Shown: positions 23,112 to 33,402, counted from the first letter of the stretch. The stretch is 34,529 nucleotides of DNA from Acidobacteriota bacterium (GCA_023265015.1 JAHFUO010000008.1:9729-44257), one strand, 5' to 3'. Notes: generated by a model from the letters alone, not told the origin. Translations and numbers: made by a program.

Positions 23112-23831
23112 ATGAATCTCCGTTCAACGATCGCAACCCCCGCCGGCAAGCGCCGCTTCGTTCGGGGACTCTTCGCGACGATTGCCGATCGCTACGACTT
23201 CATCACGCCCGCGCTCTCCTACGGACGCGATCGGCGTTGGAAGGAGCGGCTGATTGGGCTCGCGCGCATTACGCCGGACGACCGCGTGCTGGATCTTGCC
23301 TGCGGCACAGGCGATCTGCTCTTCGCGGCCGCGCCGAAGGCGCAGTGTGCGGTGGGCCTCGATCTCACCTTCCGAATGCTGCAGCTCGCGGCGGCGAAGC
23401 CCGGCCGGGCGCGCACGCCGCTCATCACGGGCGACATGCTCGCGCTTCCGTTCGCCCGCTCGCGGTTCACCGTCGTCACCACCGGCTACGGTCTCCGTAA
23501 CGTGCCGGACCTCGCGCAGGCGATCGACGAGATCCATCGCGTGCTGACGCCGGGCGGGCGGTTTCTGTCGCTCGATTTCAACCGGCCGGCGCAGCCAGTC
23601 GTGCGCGCCGCGTACCTGGCCTATCTGACGATCGTCGGATCGACGCTCGGGCTGCTGCTTCACGGCGATCCGGACACCTACCGCTACATCCCCGAATCGA
23701 TCCGCAGCTATCCCGGGGCCGAAGGCGTGGCTCGGATGCTCGAGCAGCGCGGGTTCACGGACGTGCGAGTGGTTCCTTTGCTGGGCGGCCTGATGGCGAT
23801 TCATTTCGCGAAAAAGAAATCGGCAGCGTAG
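23112..23831 (+). CDS. ubiE: demethylmenaquinone/ubiquinone methyltransferase
   Basis: This SAM-dependent C-methyltransferase makes the last or a late step of menaquinone (MenG) or ubiquinone synthesis. The 239-residue protein shows RYDFITPALSYGRDRRWK near the start, SAM motif I DLACGTGDLL (61-70), GYGLRNVPD, and the family signature YRYIPESIRSYPG. The ATG at 23112 has no evident ribosome site; the open frame continues upstream through the repeat and uspA in another frame, which is not coding. If the host is an acidobacterium the substrate would be demethylmenaquinone. Confidence 0.92.
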   Translation: MNLRSTIATPAGKRRFVRGLFATIADRYDFITPALSYGRDRRWKERLIGLARITPDDRVLDLACGTGDLLFAAAPKAQCAVGLDLTFRMLQLAAAKPGRARTPLITGDMLALPFARSRFTVVTTGYGLRNVPDLAQAIDEIHRVLTPGGRFLSLDFNRPAQPVVRAAYLAYLTIVGSTLGLLLHGDPDTYRYIPESIRSYPGAEGVARMLEQRGFTDVRVVPLLGGLMAIHFAKKKSAA

Positions 23832-23855
23832 AGGCGCACCTTCGGGTCCGCCCGA

Positions 23856-24284
23856 TTACCGTTCCAGCCACGGCTCCAGCGCACTCATCAGAAACGCGAG
23901 CACGTCCGCGTCGGAAAGATCCTGCGGCGCGGCGCCTGCTTTGATCGGCCGCTCCTCTTCAATCGTCCGCGAGCCGCGCGTCTGGCGAATCCGCCCGACG
24001 ACCACGGATCGATCGCCGCTCGTGTCGAGCGCGAACTCGACGTAGTCATCGCGGCCGCGATCGGACGCCAGGCGAAGCCCTCCGCTGGGCGTGGACACGG
24101 TAAACAGGTATCCCTCCGCCTTCAACGAGTTCGCCATCATACGCGTCGTCGGCGTCGCGATGTCTTCCAGGAACGCCGCGTACGCGCGCTCGGCTTCAGC
24201 AGCGTGCTGCCGCCGCTGCTGCGCCCGGGCGCGGGCCCGCTCCATTGCGTGCTTGAGCTGCCTTCTGACCTCGGATACTTCCAC
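23856..24284 (-). CDS. hypothetical protein with N-terminal coiled coil
   Basis: I do not recognise a family. From the chosen GTG (preceded by CGAGG) the first 35 residues are a charged Arg/Gln/Ala helix, probably a coiled coil. After that come a short helix (TRMMANSLKAEGY), beta strands with LFTVSTPSGGLRLAS and YVEFALDTSGDRSVVVGRI, and a C-terminal helix (LSDADVLAFLMSALEPWL). The frame stays open to 24353, giving up to 165 residues; Met38 of that longer form is another candidate start. No membrane segment is present. It converges with ubiE and diverges from the glycosylase gene. Confidence 0.65.
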   Translation of the reverse strand: MEVSEVRRQLKHAMERARARAQQRRQHAAEAERAYAAFLEDIATPTTRMMANSLKAEGYLFTVSTPSGGLRLASDRGRDDYVEFALDTSGDRSVVVGRIRQTRGSRTIEEERPIKAGAAPQDLSDADVLAFLMSALEPWLER

Positions 24285-24381
24285 GTGTGCCTCGCGAGGC
24301 CCATTGTAGTCACCCCTATCCTCCGGATCGTGGGCAGGGTGTAAGCTGTCCACCTTCCCGTGCCGGGGGGCGTCTGCTGAG

Positions 24382-25008
24382 ATGATGGCCGTTGACTACG
24401 CAAAGGCGCGCCGGTTGCTCGCGCGGCGCGATCCCGTGCTTCGTGATCTGATGCGCGCCCACGGCCCGTGTGGTCTCGGCGCGCGGCAGCACACGGATCC
24501 GTTCAAGGCGTTGATCCGCGCGATCATCTCGCAGCAGTTGTCGACGAAGGCGGCGGCGACGATCGCCGCCAGGTTCGAAGCGCTGTTCGACGCGTTTCCG
24601 ACGCCCTCGCAGGTCGTCGCCGTCCCTGACGAGCGCCTCCGCGGCGTCGGTCTGAGCTCGCAGAAGGTCGGTTACCTCCGTGACCTGTCCCGGCGCATCG
24701 AGGAGGGACTGCTGCCGATGGAGGCGCTCGATCGAATGGACGACGAAGCGGTCGTCGAACGATTGACGCAGGTGAAGGGCATTGGCCGCTGGACCGCCGA
24801 AATGTTCCTGATGTTCCGGCTTCAACGTCCCGACGTGCTTCCGGTCGGCGATCTCGGGATCGTGAAAGCCGTTCAACGAGCGTATAAACTCCGCAAGGCT
24901 CCGACGGCGGATCGCCTGACGCGAATCGGCGAAGCGTGGCGACCCTACCGATCGGTGGCGTGCTGGTACTTGTGGGCTAGCCTGAACAACGCCCCGACGA
25001 AGGACTGA
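24382..25008 (+). CDS. DNA-3-methyladenine glycosylase II (HhH-GPD, AlkA type)
   Basis: The protein removes alkylated bases from DNA to start base-excision repair. It is a 208-residue HhH-GPD domain without the N-terminal domain of E. coli AlkA. The helix-hairpin-helix is VKGIGRWTAEMF (131-142) and the catalytic aspartate is Asp157 in LPVGDLGI. IISQQLSTKAA (48-58) is the usual conserved helix. There is no Cys cluster for an iron-sulfur centre, which excludes Nth and MutY. The M16 protease begins six bases after its stop, probably on the same transcript. Confidence 0.93.
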   Translation: MMAVDYAKARRLLARRDPVLRDLMRAHGPCGLGARQHTDPFKALIRAIISQQLSTKAAATIAARFEALFDAFPTPSQVVAVPDERLRGVGLSSQKVGYLRDLSRRIEEGLLPMEALDRMDDEAVVERLTQVKGIGRWTAEMFLMFRLQRPDVLPVGDLGIVKAVQRAYKLRKAPTADRLTRIGEAWRPYRSVACWYLWASLNNAPTKD

Positions 25009-25014
25009 CGCACC

Positions 25015-27822
25015 ATGAAGACACGAACACTGTATGTCCTGGCTGTCCTCACGGCAGCCCTTGCAATGCCTTCCGCTCAGAACCGCCCGGCGCCTGCGGC
25101 GTCGGACATTCCGAAGATCACGTTCGAGAAGTACACGCTGCCGAACGGCCTCGAGGTGATCGTCAGCCAGGATCACCGGCTGCCGCTCGTCGCCGTGAAC
25201 CTGTGGTACCACGTCGGGCCCGCGAACGAGGAGCCGGGCCGGACCGGCTTCGCGCACCTCTTCGAGCACCTGATGTTCCAGGGCTCGAAGCACACGCCGC
25301 CGGATTCGCACTTCCAGATGCTCGAGGCCGCCGGCGCGCACGGCATCAACGGCACGACCGACTTTGATCGCACGAACTATTTCGAGACCGTGCCGTCCAA
25401 TCGCCTCGACCTGGCGCTCTGGATCGAGTCGGACCGGATGGGCTACCTGCTCGACACGATCGACGAGAAGGCGTTTGCCAACCAACAGGACGTCGTGCGC
25501 AACGAGCGCCGGCAGACGACGGAAAACCGGCCGTACGGCATCGCGGAAGAAGCGCTCGTGCACATGCTGTACCCCAAGGGCCATCCGTACTACGGCAGCG
25601 TCATCGGCTCGCATGCCGACATCCAGGCCGCGCGTCTCGATGACGCGAAACAGTTCTTCAAGCGCTACTACGCGCCGAACAACGCGAGCCTGTCGATCGT
25701 CGGCGACATCGATCCCGCGCAGGCGAAGCAGATGGTCGAGAAATATTTCGGCGGCCTGAAGCGCGGCGCCCCTGTGCCGCCGATCAAGGCGGAGACGCCG
25801 AAGATCACGGCCGAGCACCGCCTCGTCGTGAGCGATCGGATCGAGCTGCCGCGCGTCTACATGGCGTGGCTCACCTCGTCAATTTTCAAGCCGGGTGACG
25901 CGGATGCCGAGATCACCGCGGCGATTCTCGGCGGCGGCCGGGCGAGCCGGCTGTATCAGAAGCTCGTGTACGAGAAGCAGATCGCGCAGGACGTGCGCGG
26001 TGATCAGCAGTCGCTGATCCTCGGCTCGCAGTTCACGATCACGGCGACCGCTCGCCCTGGTCACACGCCGGAGGAGCTCGAGCAGGCGATCAACGTGGAG
26101 CTCGACGCGCTGCGCGCCAAGGCGCCGGAGACGCGGGAGATCGATCAGGCGCGCAACACGATCGAGACGCGGATCGTCACGCGCCTCGAAACGCTTGGCG
26201 GCTTCGGCGGCGTGGCCGATCGCCTCAACCTCTACAACCACTACCTGGGAACGCCCGACTTCCTGCAAAAGGACATCGAGCGGTATCGCGCGGTGACGCC
26301 GGCCACCATCTCGGCGTTCGTGCGCCAGCAGCTGCAGCCGTCGGGGCGCGTGGTCGTGCACACCGTCAAGGGCAATCCTGATTTCGGGGCGCCGGTCCCG
26401 ACGCCGGCCGCGCCCACGACGGCGGGGGCCGGCGCGGAATCGGTCAATGCCGACGAGGCATGGCGGAACGACGTGCCACAGCCGGGGCCCGCGAAGGCGC
26501 TGCAGGTGGCGACGCCTGAAACGGCGCAACTCGCGAACGGCCTGACGCTGATCCTGAGCCCGCGCAAGGGCCTGCCGGTCGTCGCGGCGAATCTTGTCGT
26601 CAGGACCGGAAGCGATGCCAACCCGGTTGAGACGCCCGGACTCGCGAACTTCACGGTGTCGATGCTTGACCAGGGGACGGTTGCACGAGGTGCCGTGCAG
26701 ATCGCGAACGAGATCGCGCAGCTTGGCGCGACGGTCGGCACGAACAGCTCGATGGATGCGTCGATCGTGACGGCGCGCTCGCTGAAGAAGAATTTCCCCG
26801 CGGCGCTCGAGCTTGCCGCAGACGTCACGCTTCACCCCTCGTTCCCGGCGGCGGAGATCGAGCGGCAGCGAAGCAGCCGTCTCGGCCAGCTCGCGCAGCA
26901 ACGCGAGAACGCCGGCGTGCTCGCCGGACGGATTGTCGCCTCGGCGCTCTATGGCGACCGGCATCCCTACGGCTACACGGAAATCGGGACCGAGGCGTCG
27001 GTGCGGGGCGTGATGCGCGACGCGATGCTGACGTTCTGGAAGCAGAACTTCGTGCCGAACAACGCGGCGCTGGTCGTCGCGGGTGACATCACGATGGCCG
27101 AGCTCCGGCCGCTGGCGGAGAAGGTGTTCGGCACGTGGCAGCGCGGCACGCCGGCCCAGCCATCGCTCGCGAGCGCGGCCGCCGCGCAGGCGCGCGTGAT
27201 CATCGTCGACCGCCCGGGCGCGCCGCAGACGCAGGTGCGCGTCGCGACGATCGGCGTCCCGCGATCGGTGCCCGAGTATCACGCGCTCAGCGTGATGAAC
27301 ACGGCGCTCGGCGGACTCTTCTCGAGCCGCATCAACATGAACCTGCGCGAGGAGCACGGGTACACCTATGGCGCCGGATCGGCCTTCGCGTTCAGGCGCG
27401 GCGCGGGGCCGTTCCAGGTCGTGAGCGGCATCCGCACCGACGTGACCGCACCGGCCGTGTCAGAGATCCTGAAGGAGATCCGCGGCATCACGGAGGCGCC
27501 AATGAAGGCCGACGAGATCCAGCGGGCGAAGGACTCGATCACGCAATCGCTGGCGGGTGATTTCGAGACAGGCGCCGGCGCCGCGGGGAGCTTCTCAACG
27601 CTCTATGTCTACGGCCTCGGGCTCGACTACTACACCCACGTCAACGACCAGGTGAACGCGGTGACCGTCGCCCAGGCGCTGGCCGCCGCGAAGAAATATC
27701 TCGCGCCGGATCGGATGGTGGTGATTGCGGTCGGCGACCGCGCGAAGATCGAGCCCGAGCTGCGGAGGCTCAATATCGGGCCGATCGAGGTCCTCACACC
27801 CGAAGGCAAACCAGCCAGTTAG
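25015..27822 (+). CDS. secreted two-domain M16 zinc peptidase
   Basis: The 935-residue protein has an N-terminal signal peptide (cleavage near AMPSAQ, residue 21) and tandem M16 halves on one chain. The first half carries the inverted zinc motif HLFEH (His81, Glu84, His85) with Glu164 as likely third ligand. The second half lacks HxxEH, having LANFTVSM at that place, and keeps the glycine-rich R/Y-type substrate-binding region (GHTYG-like EEHGYTYGAGS). This active-inactive pairing resembles mitochondrial processing peptidase and PqqL-type proteins joined in one chain. It probably degrades peptides in the periplasm. The linker near 455-480 is Pro/Ala/Thr-rich. Confidence 0.93.
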   Translation: MKTRTLYVLAVLTAALAMPSAQNRPAPAASDIPKITFEKYTLPNGLEVIVSQDHRLPLVAVNLWYHVGPANEEPGRTGFAHLFEHLMFQGSKHTPPDSHFQMLEAAGAHGINGTTDFDRTNYFETVPSNRLDLALWIESDRMGYLLDTIDEKAFANQQDVVRNERRQTTENRPYGIAEEALVHMLYPKGHPYYGSVIGSHADIQAARLDDAKQFFKRYYAPNNASLSIVGDIDPAQAKQMVEKYFGGLKRGAPVPPIKAETPKITAEHRLVVSDRIELPRVYMAWLTSSIFKPGDADAEITAAILGGGRASRLYQKLVYEKQIAQDVRGDQQSLILGSQFTITATARPGHTPEELEQAINVELDALRAKAPETREIDQARNTIETRIVTRLETLGGFGGVADRLNLYNHYLGTPDFLQKDIERYRAVTPATISAFVRQQLQPSGRVVVHTVKGNPDFGAPVPTPAAPTTAGAGAESVNADEAWRNDVPQPGPAKALQVATPETAQLANGLTLILSPRKGLPVVAANLVVRTGSDANPVETPGLANFTVSMLDQGTVARGAVQIANEIAQLGATVGTNSSMDASIVTARSLKKNFPAALELAADVTLHPSFPAAEIERQRSSRLGQLAQQRENAGVLAGRIVASALYGDRHPYGYTEIGTEASVRGVMRDAMLTFWKQNFVPNNAALVVAGDITMAELRPLAEKVFGTWQRGTPAQPSLASAAAAQARVIIVDRPGAPQTQVRVATIGVPRSVPEYHALSVMNTALGGLFSSRINMNLREEHGYTYGAGSAFAFRRGAGPFQVVSGIRTDVTAPAVSEILKEIRGITEAPMKADEIQRAKDSITQSLAGDFETGAGAAGSFSTLYVYGLGLDYYTHVNDQVNAVTVAQALAAAKKYLAPDRMVVIAVGDRAKIEPELRRLNIGPIEVLTPEGKPAS

Positions 27823-27829
27823 CAATAGC

Positions 27830-27889
27830 CGGGTCCGCTTCGCGGAACCCGGCCTACGTACGTGGGGCGGGTTCCGCGAAGCGGACCCG
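27830..27889. repeat. 22-base perfect inverted repeat of the GC-rich palindrome family
   Basis: The arms 27830-27851 and 27868-27889 are exact reverse complements, each built around TCCGC TTC GCGGA. A 16-base spacer separates them. The element follows the M16 gene and probably ends its transcript. Related single copies lie before iscS and iscU. Confidence 0.88.
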
Positions 27890-27900
27890 CCGGAGGCCCG

Positions 27901-27936
27901 TGGGATTTGGGCTTTGGGTTTTGGGATTTGGGCTTT
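27901..27936 (+). repeat. TTTGGGA heptamer run before cysM
   Basis: Units of GGGATTT, GGGCTTT and GGGTTTT follow each other directly upstream of the -10 box of the next gene. Confidence 0.75.
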
Positions 27937-27942
27937 TATAAT
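27914..27942 (+). promoter_or_regulatory. promoter of the cysM-mec-moeZ operon
   Basis: TTGGGT (27914-27919), a 17-base spacer and a perfect TATAAT (27937-27942) precede the cysM start by 20 bases. The -35 box lies inside the heptamer run. Confidence 0.65.
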
Positions 27943-27962
27943 TCGGACTGGAACAGTCGGAT

Positions 27963-28970
27963 ATGCCAGTTGCCATCCCGGGCCTTCCCCGCACCGCCTC
28001 CTCGATCGTCGATCTGATCGGCAATACGCCCATGATCCGGCTGTCGAAATTCGAAGCCGGGCTCCGTCACGTGGAGCTATATGCGAAGGCGGAATGGAAG
28101 AATCCGGGCGGCTCGGTGAAGGATCGCGCGGCGGCGCGCATGATTGCGGACGGCGAATGCTCCGGAGCGCTGACGCGCGACAAGATCATCCTCGACGCGA
28201 CCTCCGGGAACACGGGCATCGCCTACGCGATGATTGGCGCGGCGTGCGGCTACCGCGTCCGCCTGTGCGTGCCGCAGAACGTCACCCCGGAACGGAAGAA
28301 GATCCTGCGGGCGCTCGGCGCGGAGATTGTCTTTACCGATCCGATGGAGGGTTCTGACGGCGCGATCATCCGCGCCCGCGCCATGTACGCCGCGGACCCG
28401 GATGTCTACTTCTACCCCGACCAGTACAACAATCCGGGTAACTGGCGGGCGCATTACGACACCACGGCCCCGGAGATCATTGAGCAGACTGGTGGCCGTC
28501 TCACGCACTTCGTCGCTGGCCTCGGCACGAGCGGCACGTTCATCGGCGCCGGGCGGCGCTTCCGCGAGTTCAACCCGTCGATTCGATTGATTTCGGTTCA
28601 GCCGGACTCTCCGCTCCACGGCCTCGAGGGACTGAAGCACATGGAAACGGCGATCGTGCCCGGCATTTACGAACCGGAGCTGGCTGACGAAGAGCTGGGC
28701 GTCTCAACCGAGGAGGCATTCGAGCTGACGCGCGGGCTGGCTCGCCAGGGGTTATTCGTCGGGATCTCGAGCGGCGCAAATCTCGCCGGAGCCCTGAATG
28801 TGGCACGGCGCGCATCGGACGCCGTGATCGTCGTGATCTTTCCCGACGGCGGCGAGAAGTACCTGTCCGAGCGGTTCTGGGACGAAGGCTCCGACCCGAG
28901 CGGCGCGGACCCTCTTGGCGCGCCGACGCCGCGAAGCGGCGAAGGCGGGTCCGGTCCGCTGGGGCGATAG
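27963..28970 (+). CDS. cysM: PLP-dependent cysteine synthase, CysM type
   Basis: The enzyme forms cysteine from an activated serine and a sulfur donor. The PLP lysine is Lys53 in NPGGSVKDRAA, with TSGNTG near residue 80 for the substrate carboxylate and GTSGT near 188 for the phosphate. The neighbours, a JAMM protease and a ThiS-like carrier, match the mycobacterial pathway in which CysM uses O-phosphoserine and a carrier thiocarboxylate. I prefer that role to sulfide-using CysK; the active site alone does not prove it. The last 27 residues or so (Gly/Ser/Pro-rich) are encoded by GC-rich repeat-like DNA. The stop shares one base with the next start (TAGTG). Confidence 0.85.
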   Translation: MPVAIPGLPRTASSIVDLIGNTPMIRLSKFEAGLRHVELYAKAEWKNPGGSVKDRAAARMIADGECSGALTRDKIILDATSGNTGIAYAMIGAACGYRVRLCVPQNVTPERKKILRALGAEIVFTDPMEGSDGAIIRARAMYAADPDVYFYPDQYNNPGNWRAHYDTTAPEIIEQTGGRLTHFVAGLGTSGTFIGAGRRFREFNPSIRLISVQPDSPLHGLEGLKHMETAIVPGIYEPELADEELGVSTEEAFELTRGLARQGLFVGISSGANLAGALNVARRASDAVIVVIFPDGGEKYLSERFWDEGSDPSGADPLGAPTPRSGEGGSGPLGR

Positions 28971-29377
28971 TGCCCCTCGAGTTGAAGCCGCATGTGGATG
29001 CGGCGATTCGCGCGCATGGCGCGGAAACCTATCCGAACGAGTGCTGCGGCGCGCTGATCGGCCGTGACGGGGTCGTCACCGACACGTTCGCGCTGCCAAA
29101 CGCGACGGAGGAAGGCCCGCGGCGGCGGTTCCTGGTGCGGCCGCAGGATTATCGGTCGGCGGAGCGGCGCGCGAGCGACGTGGGAGCCGACCTGCTGGGG
29201 TTTTATCACTCGCATCCGGATCACCCGGCGCGGCCGTCGCAGTACGATCTCGACCACGCCTGGCCGGTCTTTTCGTATGTAATCGTTTCTGTGCGCGCGG
29301 GAGTCTCAGAAGATATGACGTCGTGGCGACTGCGCGAGGATCGCTCGGAATTCGATCAGGAACATCTGACCAGCTGA
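28970..29377 (+). CDS. mec: JAMM/MPN+ metalloprotease, Mec type
   Basis: The 135-residue protein has a full JAMM zinc site: Glu24 in YPNECCGALIG, then HSHPDHPARPSQYD with His80, His82, Ser90 and Asp93. In mycobacteria the equivalent Mec frees cysteine from the CysO carrier by cutting after its Gly-Gly. The GTG start overlaps the cysM stop and the fusion gene follows after three bases, so all three are one transcript. Here it may also be needed to release the carrier domain from the fusion protein downstream. Confidence 0.92.
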   Translation: MPLELKPHVDAAIRAHGAETYPNECCGALIGRDGVVTDTFALPNATEEGPRRRFLVRPQDYRSAERRASDVGADLLGFYHSHPDHPARPSQYDLDHAWPVFSYVIVSVRAGVSEDMTSWRLREDRSEFDQEHLTS

Positions 29378-29380
29378 CTT

Positions 29381-30862
<1,482 letters not shown>

Positions 30863-30863
30863 A

Positions 30864-31026
30864 GGGATTGGGGATTAGGGATTAGGGATTAGGGATTAGG
30901 GATGTGGGAACTGGCGTCAGGAATTGGGAGCCGTCGCTTCCAATCCCCAATCCCCAATCCCCAATCCCCAATCCCCAATCCCCAACCCCTAATCCCTAAT
31001 CCCTAATTATCCCTAATCCCTGAATT
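30864..31026. repeat. large heptamer inverted repeat before iscR
   Basis: The left arm (30864-30903) holds about six GGGATTA/GGGATTG units. The right arm (30940-31026) holds about eleven AATCCCC and TAATCCC units. It is the largest copy of the heptamer family in the window. A long hairpin here probably ends the sulfur-carrier transcript. Confidence 0.88.
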
Positions 31027-31036
31027 ACGACCTTTC

Positions 31037-31066
31037 TTGACGGATATCGGTCGGAACCCGTAAACT
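31037..31066 (+). promoter_or_regulatory. promoter of the isc operon
   Basis: TTGACG (31037-31042), an 18-base spacer and TAAACT (31061-31066) lie 45 bases before iscR. Confidence 0.6.
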
Positions 31067-31067
31067 A

Positions 31068-31082
31068 CGACAACTGCAGTCG
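31068..31082. promoter_or_regulatory. candidate IscR-type operator
   Basis: CGAC AACTGCA GTCG is an inverted repeat just downstream of the -10 box, the position expected for self-repression by the Rrf2-family regulator encoded next. Confidence 0.45.
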
Positions 31083-31111
31083 GATTTAGCGGACGGAGTG
31101 AGCAGCGTTCC

Positions 31112-31573
31112 ATGTTGAGGCTGTCGAAAAAAGCTGATTACGCCCTGATGGCGATGAAACATCTCGCCCAGAAGAGCGGCACCTCGTCGACGAGCGCCCG
31201 CGAGATCGCGGAGCAGTACGACATCCCGATCGAGCTGATGGCCAAGGTGCTTCAGCGGCTGGTCCGGATCGGGCTGCTCGTCTCGACGCAGGGGACGCGC
31301 GGCGGCTACACGCTCGGGCGCCAGGCCAACAGGATCAGCGTGGTGGACGTCATCGAGGCGATCGATGGCCCGATCACGGTGACCGCATGCTCGACGAAGA
31401 AGATCGACTGCGAGCAGTTCAGCAAGTGCAGCATCCGGGATCCGCTCTGGCAGATTCGCGAGCGGATTGCGGCGGCTCTTGGAACCGTGACGATTGCGGA
31501 GATGGCGGTCGAGCCCGTGCCCTCGCGTGAGCCGGTCTCGCGCGCCGCGGTGCTACATAACGCTCGTACGTAG
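31112..31573 (+). CDS. iscR: Rrf2-family iron-sulfur regulator, IscR-like
   Basis: The 153-residue protein has the Rrf2 winged helix ([18 protein letters not shown], then [20 protein letters not shown]) and three cysteines in C-x6-C-x5-C ([15 protein letters not shown]). In the family these hold a [2Fe-2S] cluster that senses cluster supply. It heads the isc operon and has a palindrome over its promoter, so self-control is likely. The last residues (AAVLHNART) run close to the GC-rich repeat that follows. A TTG three bases after the ATG is a less likely start. Confidence 0.92.
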   Translation: MLRLSKKADYALMAMKHLAQKSGTSSTSAREIAEQYDIPIELMAKVLQRLVRIGLLVSTQGTRGGYTLGRQANRISVVDVIEAIDGPITVTACSTKKIDCEQFSKCSIRDPLWQIRERIAAALGTVTIAEMAVEPVPSREPVSRAAVLHNART

Positions 31574-31630
31574 GGCGGGGTCCACGAAGCGGCCCCGCCG
31601 AGAGGGGACCGCGAAGCGGACCCGCCGAGG
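31567..31630. repeat. GC-rich palindromic repeat between iscR and iscS
   Basis: Two tandem copies of the family occur: GTAGGGCGGGGTCCACGAAG, and the more regular GGGACCGCGAAGCGGACCCG. The second ends in GAGGA, which serves as the iscS ribosome-binding site. Confidence 0.8.
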
Positions 31631-31640
31631 AATAACGACG

Positions 31641-32855
31641 ATGAAGTTTCCGATTTACATGGACTACCACGCCACGACGCCCGTCGACCCGCGGGTGCTC
31701 GAGGCGATGATGCCGTTCTTCACCGAGAAGTTCGGCAACGCGGCGAGCCGCAACCACCCCTTCGGCTGGGAAGCGGAGGAAGCGGTGGAGGCCGCGCGCA
31801 AGCAGGTCGCCGATCTGATTGGCGCCAACCCGAAGGAAATCATTTTCACCAGCGGCGCGACCGAGTCGAACAACCTCGCGATCAAAGGCGCCGCGGAGAT
31901 GTACCGCGAGAAGGGCAATCACGTCATCACGTGCGTCACCGAGCACAAGGCGGTGGTCGACACCTGCAAGAAGCTCGAGAAGCTTGGCCTCCGCGTGACC
32001 TACCTGCCGGTCCAGAAGGACGGCCGCATCAGTCTTGACGACCTCCGCGCCGCGATCACCGACAAGACGATCCTCATCACGATCATGACCGCCAACAACG
32101 AGATCGGCGTGCTGCAGCCAATCGCGGAGATCGGCGCGATCGCGAAGGAGAAGGGGATCCTGTTCCACACCGACGCCGTGCAGGCGGTCGGGAAGGTGCC
32201 GTTCGACGTGACGGCGCTGAAGGTGGATCTCGCCTCGATCAGCGGCCACAAGATCTACGGCCCGAAAGGCGTCGGCGCGCTGTACGTGCGGCGCCGGAAT
32301 CCCCGCGTGCTGCTCGCGGAGCAGATCAGCGGCGGCGGCCACGAGCGCGGCATGCGCTCGGGCACGCTGAATGTCACGGGCGTCGTCGGCCTCGGCAAGG
32401 CGGCGGAACTCTGCAGGCTCGAGATGGCGAAGGACACCGAGCGGCTGCGGACGCTGCGCGATCGTCTCAGCGAGGCGCTGCACGGGAGCCTCGACGAGAT
32501 TTACATCAACGGGTCGATGGAGCACCGGCTGCCGCACAACCTGAACATCAGCTTCGCCTACGTCGAGGGCGAGTCGCTGCTGATGGGGATCAACGACGTG
32601 GCGGTGTCGTCCGGATCGGCCTGCACGTCGGCCAGCCTCGAGCCGTCGTATGTGTTGAAGGCGCTCGGCGCTGGCGACGACCTGGCGCACTCGTCCATCA
32701 GGTTCGGTCTCGGCCGCTGGAGCACGGATGAAGAAGTCGATTACGTGGTCGACAAGTTGACGAAGGTTGTGCGGAGACTCCGCGAGATGTCGCCGCTCTA
32801 CGAGATGGTCAAGGAAGGCGTCGACCTCTCGAAGATGCAGTGGGTGTCGCATTAG
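31641..32855 (+). CDS. iscS: cysteine desulfurase
   Basis: IscS takes sulfur from cysteine for iron-sulfur clusters and other sulfur transfers. At 404 residues it equals E. coli IscS. PLP lysine lies in [14 protein letters not shown] and the active cysteine in [17 protein letters not shown]. The N-terminus [19 protein letters not shown] is typical. The start at 31641 is supported by GAGGA at a suitable distance, contributed by the preceding repeat; a longer frame upstream overlaps iscR and the repeat and is not needed. IscS could also feed the rhodanese domain encoded just upstream. Confidence 0.97.
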   Translation: MKFPIYMDYHATTPVDPRVLEAMMPFFTEKFGNAASRNHPFGWEAEEAVEAARKQVADLIGANPKEIIFTSGATESNNLAIKGAAEMYREKGNHVITCVTEHKAVVDTCKKLEKLGLRVTYLPVQKDGRISLDDLRAAITDKTILITIMTANNEIGVLQPIAEIGAIAKEKGILFHTDAVQAVGKVPFDVTALKVDLASISGHKIYGPKGVGALYVRRRNPRVLLAEQISGGGHERGMRSGTLNVTGVVGLGKAAELCRLEMAKDTERLRTLRDRLSEALHGSLDEIYINGSMEHRLPHNLNISFAYVEGESLLMGINDVAVSSGSACTSASLEPSYVLKALGAGDDLAHSSIRFGLGRWSTDEEVDYVVDKLTKVVRRLREMSPLYEMVKEGVDLSKMQWVSH

Positions 32856-32914
32856 GCACCCCGTACAGGGGTGCGCTACGTAGGGCGGGTTCCGCGAAGC
32901 GGACCCGCCAGGAG
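32856..32914. repeat. hairpin plus GC-rich palindromic repeat between iscS and iscU
   Basis: GCACCCC GTACA GGGGTGC (32856-32874) is a 7-base stem-loop. After it comes the palindrome GGGTTCCGCGAAGCGGACCC, ending in AGGAG, which is the iscU ribosome-binding site. Confidence 0.82.
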
Positions 32915-32920
32915 AAAACA

Positions 32921-33352
32921 ATGGCGTATTCGAATAAGGTCGTCGATCACTACGAGAACCCGCGCAACGTCGGGTCGCTGCCGAAGGATGATGCGAACGT
33001 CGGCACCGGGCTCGTCGGGGCGCCGGAATGCGGCGACGTCATGAAGCTCCAGGTGAAGGTGAACCCGGAGACCGGCGTCATCGACGATGCGAAGTTCAAG
33101 ACGTTCGGCTGCGGGTCCGCGATTGCCAGCTCCAGCCTCGCCACCGAGTGGCTCAAGGGCAAGACAGTGGATCAGGCGCTCGCGATCAAGAACACCGACA
33201 TCGTCGCCGAGCTGTCGCTCCCGCCGGTGAAGATTCACTGCTCGGTGCTCGCCGAGGACGCGATCAAGGCGGCGATTGCCGACTACAAGAAGAAGCAAGA
33301 CGAGCTGAAGGGCGCGAAGCCGGCGGCGCAGCACGCGCAACCGAGCGCGTAA
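32921..33352 (+). CDS. iscU: iron-sulfur cluster scaffold protein
   Basis: IscU builds [2Fe-2S] clusters from IscS sulfur. The three cluster cysteines are in APECGD, FGCGSAIASSS and KIHCSVLAEDAI, with Asp after the first. The 143-residue chain has a 15-residue Lys/Ala/Gln-rich tail beyond the usual end. The ATG at 32921 follows AGGAGAAAACA; an upstream in-frame start within iscS is not needed. The LPPVK motif recognised by HscA appears as LPPVKIHC, in keeping with the HscB gene downstream. Confidence 0.96.
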   Translation: MAYSNKVVDHYENPRNVGSLPKDDANVGTGLVGAPECGDVMKLQVKVNPETGVIDDAKFKTFGCGSAIASSSLATEWLKGKTVDQALAIKNTDIVAELSLPPVKIHCSVLAEDAIKAAIADYKKKQDELKGAKPAAQHAQPSA

Positions 33353-33384
33353 CGCGAGCGTCCCAATAGTGAGGCACCGGGAGT

Positions 33385-33402
33385 GTCCGGCTTTAGCCGG
33401 AC
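33385..33402. repeat. stem-loop between iscU and iscA
   Basis: GTCCGGC TTTA GCCGGAC forms a perfect 7-base stem with a four-base loop in the 69-base gap. It may tune mRNA stability within the operon. Confidence 0.7.

Noticed and set aside
30864-31026. Telomere or linear-replicon end
   Set aside because: Although the units look telomere-like, the tract is internal between two normal operons and similar tracts occur throughout the window.
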